Notes under the pieces: model-generated | The model's input: only the letters and a program-made list of their open reading frames with translations | Told to the model about the DNA's origin: nothing | Databases searched by the model: none | Position numbers and translations under genes: made by a program | Shown here: positions 4,991 through 7,601 of the stretch, piece after piece | How positions within the stretch are numbered: position 1 is the first letter of the stretch | Layout of the letters: each line of letters begins with the position of its first letter | NCBI GenBank assembly: GCA_009886305.1 | Contig: QXZO01000188.1 | Span: forward strand, 1-7,601 | Length of the DNA: 7,601 bases | Origin: Betaproteobacteria bacterium | GTDB lineage: Bacteria > Pseudomonadota > Gammaproteobacteria > Burkholderiales > Eutrophovitaceae | Reading direction: 5' to 3'

Positions 4991-6364
4991 ATGTCTAACT
5001 ACGATCTTGTTGTAATAGGTGGCGGAAGCGGCGGCGTCGCAACAGCCAATCGCGCGAGCTCTTACGGGGCGAAAGTTGCATTGATAGAAAAAGGGCGAAT
5101 GGGTGGCACCTGCGTTAACGTTGGGTGCGTACCCAAAAAAATTATGTGGTCGGCCGCCAGCCTTCATGAGGCGGTCACAGAAGCAAAAAACTATGGATTT
5201 GACGCTCAAATCAATGGGCTGGATTGGGCAAAGCTCAAAGATCAGCGAGATAACTATATTCAAAGGCTCAATGCTGGATATGAGCGCGGGTTAGATGGTA
5301 ATAAAGTTGAAGTTATTAAAGGTGAGGCAGTTTTTGAATCAAAGAATACAGTAATCGTTGGAGAAGAAAGATTTGAAAGTTCTCGCATATTGATTGCAAC
5401 TGGTGGCTACCCAGTGATACCCGAGGTTGCTGGCGCTCACCTGGGCATTACATCAGATGGTTTTTTTGAACTTGAACATCAACCCAAGAAGGTCGCTGTT
5501 GTTGGCGCAGGTTATATCGCGGTGGAATTTTCAGGTCTACTCAATGCGCTTGGCTCTGATGTGTCACTTTTTTTGAGAAGAAAAAATTTTTTACGTCATT
5601 TCGACCATTCGATTCGCGCGAGCTTAATGGAAGAAATGGAAAAAGACGGTGTTCGGATAGTTAAAAATACAGCGATCAAAGAGCTCATGAGTCATAATTG
5701 CACGCTTTCCTTGAAATCAACCTCTGATGAAATACACACTGATTTTGAAGAAGTCATATGGGCAGTAGGCCGTACGCCGAATACACATACGCTCAATCTC
5801 AAAAGCACAGGGGTACGCACGACAAAATCGGGGCATGTCACGGTCAATAAATATCAAGAGACTAATATCCCTGGAATCTATGCCGTTGGAGACATAACGG
5901 GACATCACGAATTGACACCTGTTGCTATTGCAGCGGGCAGGCGTCTTGCTGATCGATTATTTAATGGGCAGGAAGACCGTCACTTAGCCTACGAAAACAT
6001 ACCAACCGTCATCTTCAGTCATCCTCCAATTGGAACCGTTGGGCTAACCGAAGAGGAAGCCATCGAAAAATTTGGCAATTCTAACGTTAGGGTCTATGAA
6101 AGCCAATTCAAACCTATGCACTACGCATTCAATCCAGATGGACCCCGTTGTCTGATGAAGCTAATCGTAGCCGGGCCAGAAGAGCAAGTCATTGGATGCC
6201 ATGGTATCGGGATGGGTATGGATGAAATGATGCAAGGTTTTGCAGTTGCAGTTCGAATGGGCGCCACCAAAAAAGATTTCGATGATACTGTGGCAATTCA
6301 TCCAACGGCTGCAGAGGAAATGGTCACTATGAAAACATCCAGAGCAGCTGAAAATAATAAATAA
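4991..6364 (+). CDS. gor: glutathione-disulfide reductase (NADPH)
   Basis: A 457-residue flavoprotein that reduces GSSG to two GSH with NADPH in the cytoplasm. The FAD Rossmann motif GGGSGG is at residues 10-15. The redox-active disulfide is C41-C46 in GGTCVNVGCVPKK. The NADPH fold has GAGYIA at 172-177, and Arg196 and Arg202 (LRRKNFLRHFD) match the two arginines that bind the NADPH 2'-phosphate in E. coli Gor. A second FAD block, GIYAVGDITG, precedes the dimerisation domain. The active-site base is H437 in AIHPTAAEE. Length and every motif match E. coli Gor (450 residues), which separates it from lipoamide dehydrogenase and mercuric reductase. It is divergent from an operon with two glutathione transferases, which suits a supply role for them. 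ridA follows after 39 AT-rich nt and may share the transcript. Confidence 0.95.
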   Translation: MSNYDLVVIGGGSGGVATANRASSYGAKVALIEKGRMGGTCVNVGCVPKKIMWSAASLHEAVTEAKNYGFDAQINGLDWAKLKDQRDNYIQRLNAGYERGLDGNKVEVIKGEAVFESKNTVIVGEERFESSRILIATGGYPVIPEVAGAHLGITSDGFFELEHQPKKVAVVGAGYIAVEFSGLLNALGSDVSLFLRRKNFLRHFDHSIRASLMEEMEKDGVRIVKNTAIKELMSHNCTLSLKSTSDEIHTDFEEVIWAVGRTPNTHTLNLKSTGVRTTKSGHVTVNKYQETNIPGIYAVGDITGHHELTPVAIAAGRRLADRLFNGQEDRHLAYENIPTVIFSHPPIGTVGLTEEEAIEKFGNSNVRVYESQFKPMHYAFNPDGPRCLMKLIVAGPEEQVIGCHGIGMGMDEMMQGFAVAVRMGATKKDFDDTVAIHPTAAEEMVTMKTSRAAENNK

Positions 6365-6392
6365 AAAAATACTTTTAAATATAAACCTAACC

Positions 6393-6397
6393 GGGAG
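6393..6397 (+). promoter_or_regulatory. Shine-Dalgarno site of the RidA-family gene
   Basis: GGGAG lies six bases before the ATG at 6404, in the 39-nt gap after gor. It supports independent ribosome loading on ridA. Confidence 0.6.
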
Positions 6398-6403
6398 CCA
6401 CAC

Positions 6404-6754
6404 ATGAGTATCACCAGAATCGATTCAAATGATCGCATGTCTCAGGTCGTAATACACGGCAACACCATCTACACAGCCGGCATTGTGGCTGGAGACCCAA
6501 ATACTGATATACAAGGACAAACGGGACAGATCTTAGATGCGATTGACCGGTACCTCCACTCAAATGGCTCAGACAAAACAAAAATACTCTCTGCAACTAT
6601 TTGGTTAGCGGATATGAATGAATTTGCCGATATGAATGCAATATGGGATATGTGGGTAGCTAAAGGGAACCCTCCAGTCAGAGCTTGCGTGGAGTCAAAA
6701 CTCGCAGCACCACAATACAAGGTAGAAATTCAAGTAACTGCGGTAAAAGAGTAA
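6404..6754 (+). CDS. RidA/YjgF-family protein, YoaB-like
   Basis: A 116-residue single-domain RidA-superfamily protein, the normal length. The whole chain resembles E. coli YoaB: the start xITRIDxNxRxSxVVIHxNTxY, the ATIWLADMNEFADMNAIWDMWV block (about 64-85) and the end of the form YKVEIQVTAV. The conserved arginine of the RidA trimer-interface pocket is R93 in NPPVRACVE, followed by C95 and E97. RidA proper deaminates 2-aminoacrylate and related imines and so protects PLP enzymes. Members of the YoaB-like branch keep the Arg, but their substrates are less well established. A link to the PLP enzyme MetY elsewhere in the window is possible but the genes are 5.6 kb apart. It follows gor on the same strand and faces the transporter gene. 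Confidence 0.9.
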   Translation: MSITRIDSNDRMSQVVIHGNTIYTAGIVAGDPNTDIQGQTGQILDAIDRYLHSNGSDKTKILSATIWLADMNEFADMNAIWDMWVAKGNPPVRACVESKLAAPQYKVEIQVTAVKE

Positions 6755-6781
6755 ATTACCACTAAAATATTGATACTTATG

Positions 6782-6821
6782 TACGTTGCGCCTAGGATTT
6801 TCTAGGACCTAGTGCAACGTA
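6782..6821. terminator. hairpin between convergent ridA and transporter genes, possible bidirectional terminator
   Basis: An 8-bp perfect outer stem, TACGTTGC (6782-6789) with GCAACGTA (6814-6821), continues after a small asymmetric bulge into a 5-bp inner stem, CTAGG (6792-6796) with CCTAG (6808-6812), around an 11-nt loop. A third CTAGG at 6802-6806 allows an alternative inner pairing. The hairpin spans the transporter stop codon (6794-6792). No clear U run follows on either strand, so it is not a classic intrinsic terminator. Confidence 0.5.
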
Positions 6822-7601
6822 TAGTCCTGCTCCAACAATGACCACCATACCTACAAAGCCCATGTTAGTAGGGAGATGATCAAAAGCAAAATAACCTAAC
6901 AAAGTCGCCCATATCAATTGCACGTAAGTTAGCGGTGATAAAAACGATGCGTCCTCAAGCTCCATGGCCTTGATCAGCATAAAATGTCCGAACGCTCCAG
7001 CAAACCCTAAAAACACAAAGAGCGGTAAATCTTCAAAACGCGGAGTCACCCAGAAAACTGGGACGATAAGACTAATTAGTATAGACCCAACAAATCCCGT
7101 ATAAAAAAGTGTGGTGACGGGGTACTCGGTAGCACTAAAGCGACGTGTCATTATCTGATAAAGGCTATAACAGATAGCTGCCAAAAGCGGGAGCACAAAA
7201 TACCAACTAAAAGTACCTGTCGGACCAACCACGAGTAACACGCCGAGCAACCCAACAACAACGGCGATCCAACGACCTCTGGAAACGCGTTCTTTAAGAA
7301 CCCAGAAGGCAAAGATCGTCACGAGCAACGGGGACACAAAACTAATCGACTTTGCAGTAGCAAGGGGCAGACCGCTCAATGCCGTGAAGTAAAATAACGT
7401 CGATCCCATTAATAACAACGCTCTGAACACCTGCGCTTTAGGATTTTTTGTCTTAATCAGGCGAGAACCATACCTTGGACCAAGTAGTACCACCATCAGA
7501 AAAAAATGTGTTACGTACCGAAACCAAACTATCAACGGTACTGGATAGGATTGGCTGAGTGATTTGGCTACGGTCTCCAACATAGCAAATAAAAGGACCA
7601 T
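6792..7601 (-). CDS. DMT-superfamily (EamA) membrane transporter, 5' end at window edge
   Basis: 269 residues of a drug/metabolite-transporter-type permease with two EamA repeats, roughly residues 1-128 and 132-262. Predicted membrane helices by hydrophobicity lie near 22-43, 57-75, 83-104, 108-127, 132-150, 160-182, 189-208, 215-236 and 243-264, plus a partial first helix at the N-terminus. Family landmarks include the FFYxALxxLPLATAxSISFxSPL-like segment in helices 3-4 and KERVSRGRW before helix 5. The ATG at 7601 is the last codon visible. Relatives usually begin 10-25 residues earlier to complete helix 1, so the gene is probably cut by the window edge. Substrates in this family range over amino acids, nucleosides, S-adenosylmethionine and drugs; nothing here tells which. 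It converges on ridA with a 37-nt gap. Confidence 0.88.
   Translation of the reverse strand: MVLLFAMLETVAKSLSQSYPVPLIVWFRYVTHFFLMVVLLGPRYGSRLIKTKNPKAQVFRALLLMGSTLFYFTALSGLPLATAKSISFVSPLLVTIFAFWVLKERVSRGRWIAVVVGLLGVLLVVGPTGTFSWYFVLPLLAAICYSLYQIMTRRFSATEYPVTTLFYTGFVGSILISLIVPVFWVTPRFEDLPLFVFLGFAGAFGHFMLIKAMELEDASFLSPLTYVQLIWATLLGYFAFDHLPTNMGFVGMVVIVGAGLYVALGPRKS

Overview
The window is dense, moderately AT-rich bacterial DNA. It holds ten protein genes, almost no spare sequence, and no RNA genes, mobile elements or CRISPR arrays that I can see. The proteins resemble proteobacterial ones: a GreB-type elongation factor, a Nu-class glutathione transferase very like E. coli YfcG, an NADPH glutathione reductase, a YoaB-like RidA protein and a Prx5-type peroxiredoxin. 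Glutathione-centred metabolism with GreB points to Proteobacteria. Gammaproteobacteria, perhaps a marine lineage, is my best guess from protein flavour alone; I cannot place it more finely.

Left part (1-2111). The 3' portion of an O-acetylhomoserine sulfhydrylase gene (metY) runs off the left edge. An alpha/beta hydrolase follows 14 nt later on the same strand. A peroxiredoxin gene converges on this pair. It is read leftwards from a promoter with a perfect TATAAT box, in the 137-nt gap it shares with the divergent greB.

Middle part (2249-6754). greB meets a leftward three-gene operon tail to tail, and the two stop codons overlap within 4 nt. In transcription order the operon encodes a HAD-family haloacid-dehalogenase-like hydrolase, a YfcG/Nu-class GST and a LigE/LigP-like (beta-etherase-type) GST. 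Spacings of 18 and 3 nt and good Shine-Dalgarno sites support one transcript. Divergent from this operon, across 130 nt, lie glutathione reductase (gor) and then a RidA-family gene.

Right part (6755-7601). A DMT/EamA-family membrane transporter converges on ridA. Its 5' end reaches the window edge. A long imperfect hairpin spans the transporter stop codon between the two genes.

How it fits together. Most of the window handles thiols: MetY makes homocysteine, the precursor of cysteine and so of glutathione. Prx5-type peroxiredoxins often draw on glutathione, the two GSTs use it, and glutathione reductase regenerates it. The most interesting idea is that the LigE-like GST, the Nu-class GST and glutathione reductase reproduce the logic of bacterial beta-aryl-ether cleavage. 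In that pathway a LigE/F-type enzyme forms a glutathione conjugate, a Nu-class GST removes the glutathione as GSSG, and the reductase recycles it. The HAD hydrolase may act on the same, unknown, substrate. This is an inference from family membership and gene order, not a demonstrated pathway.
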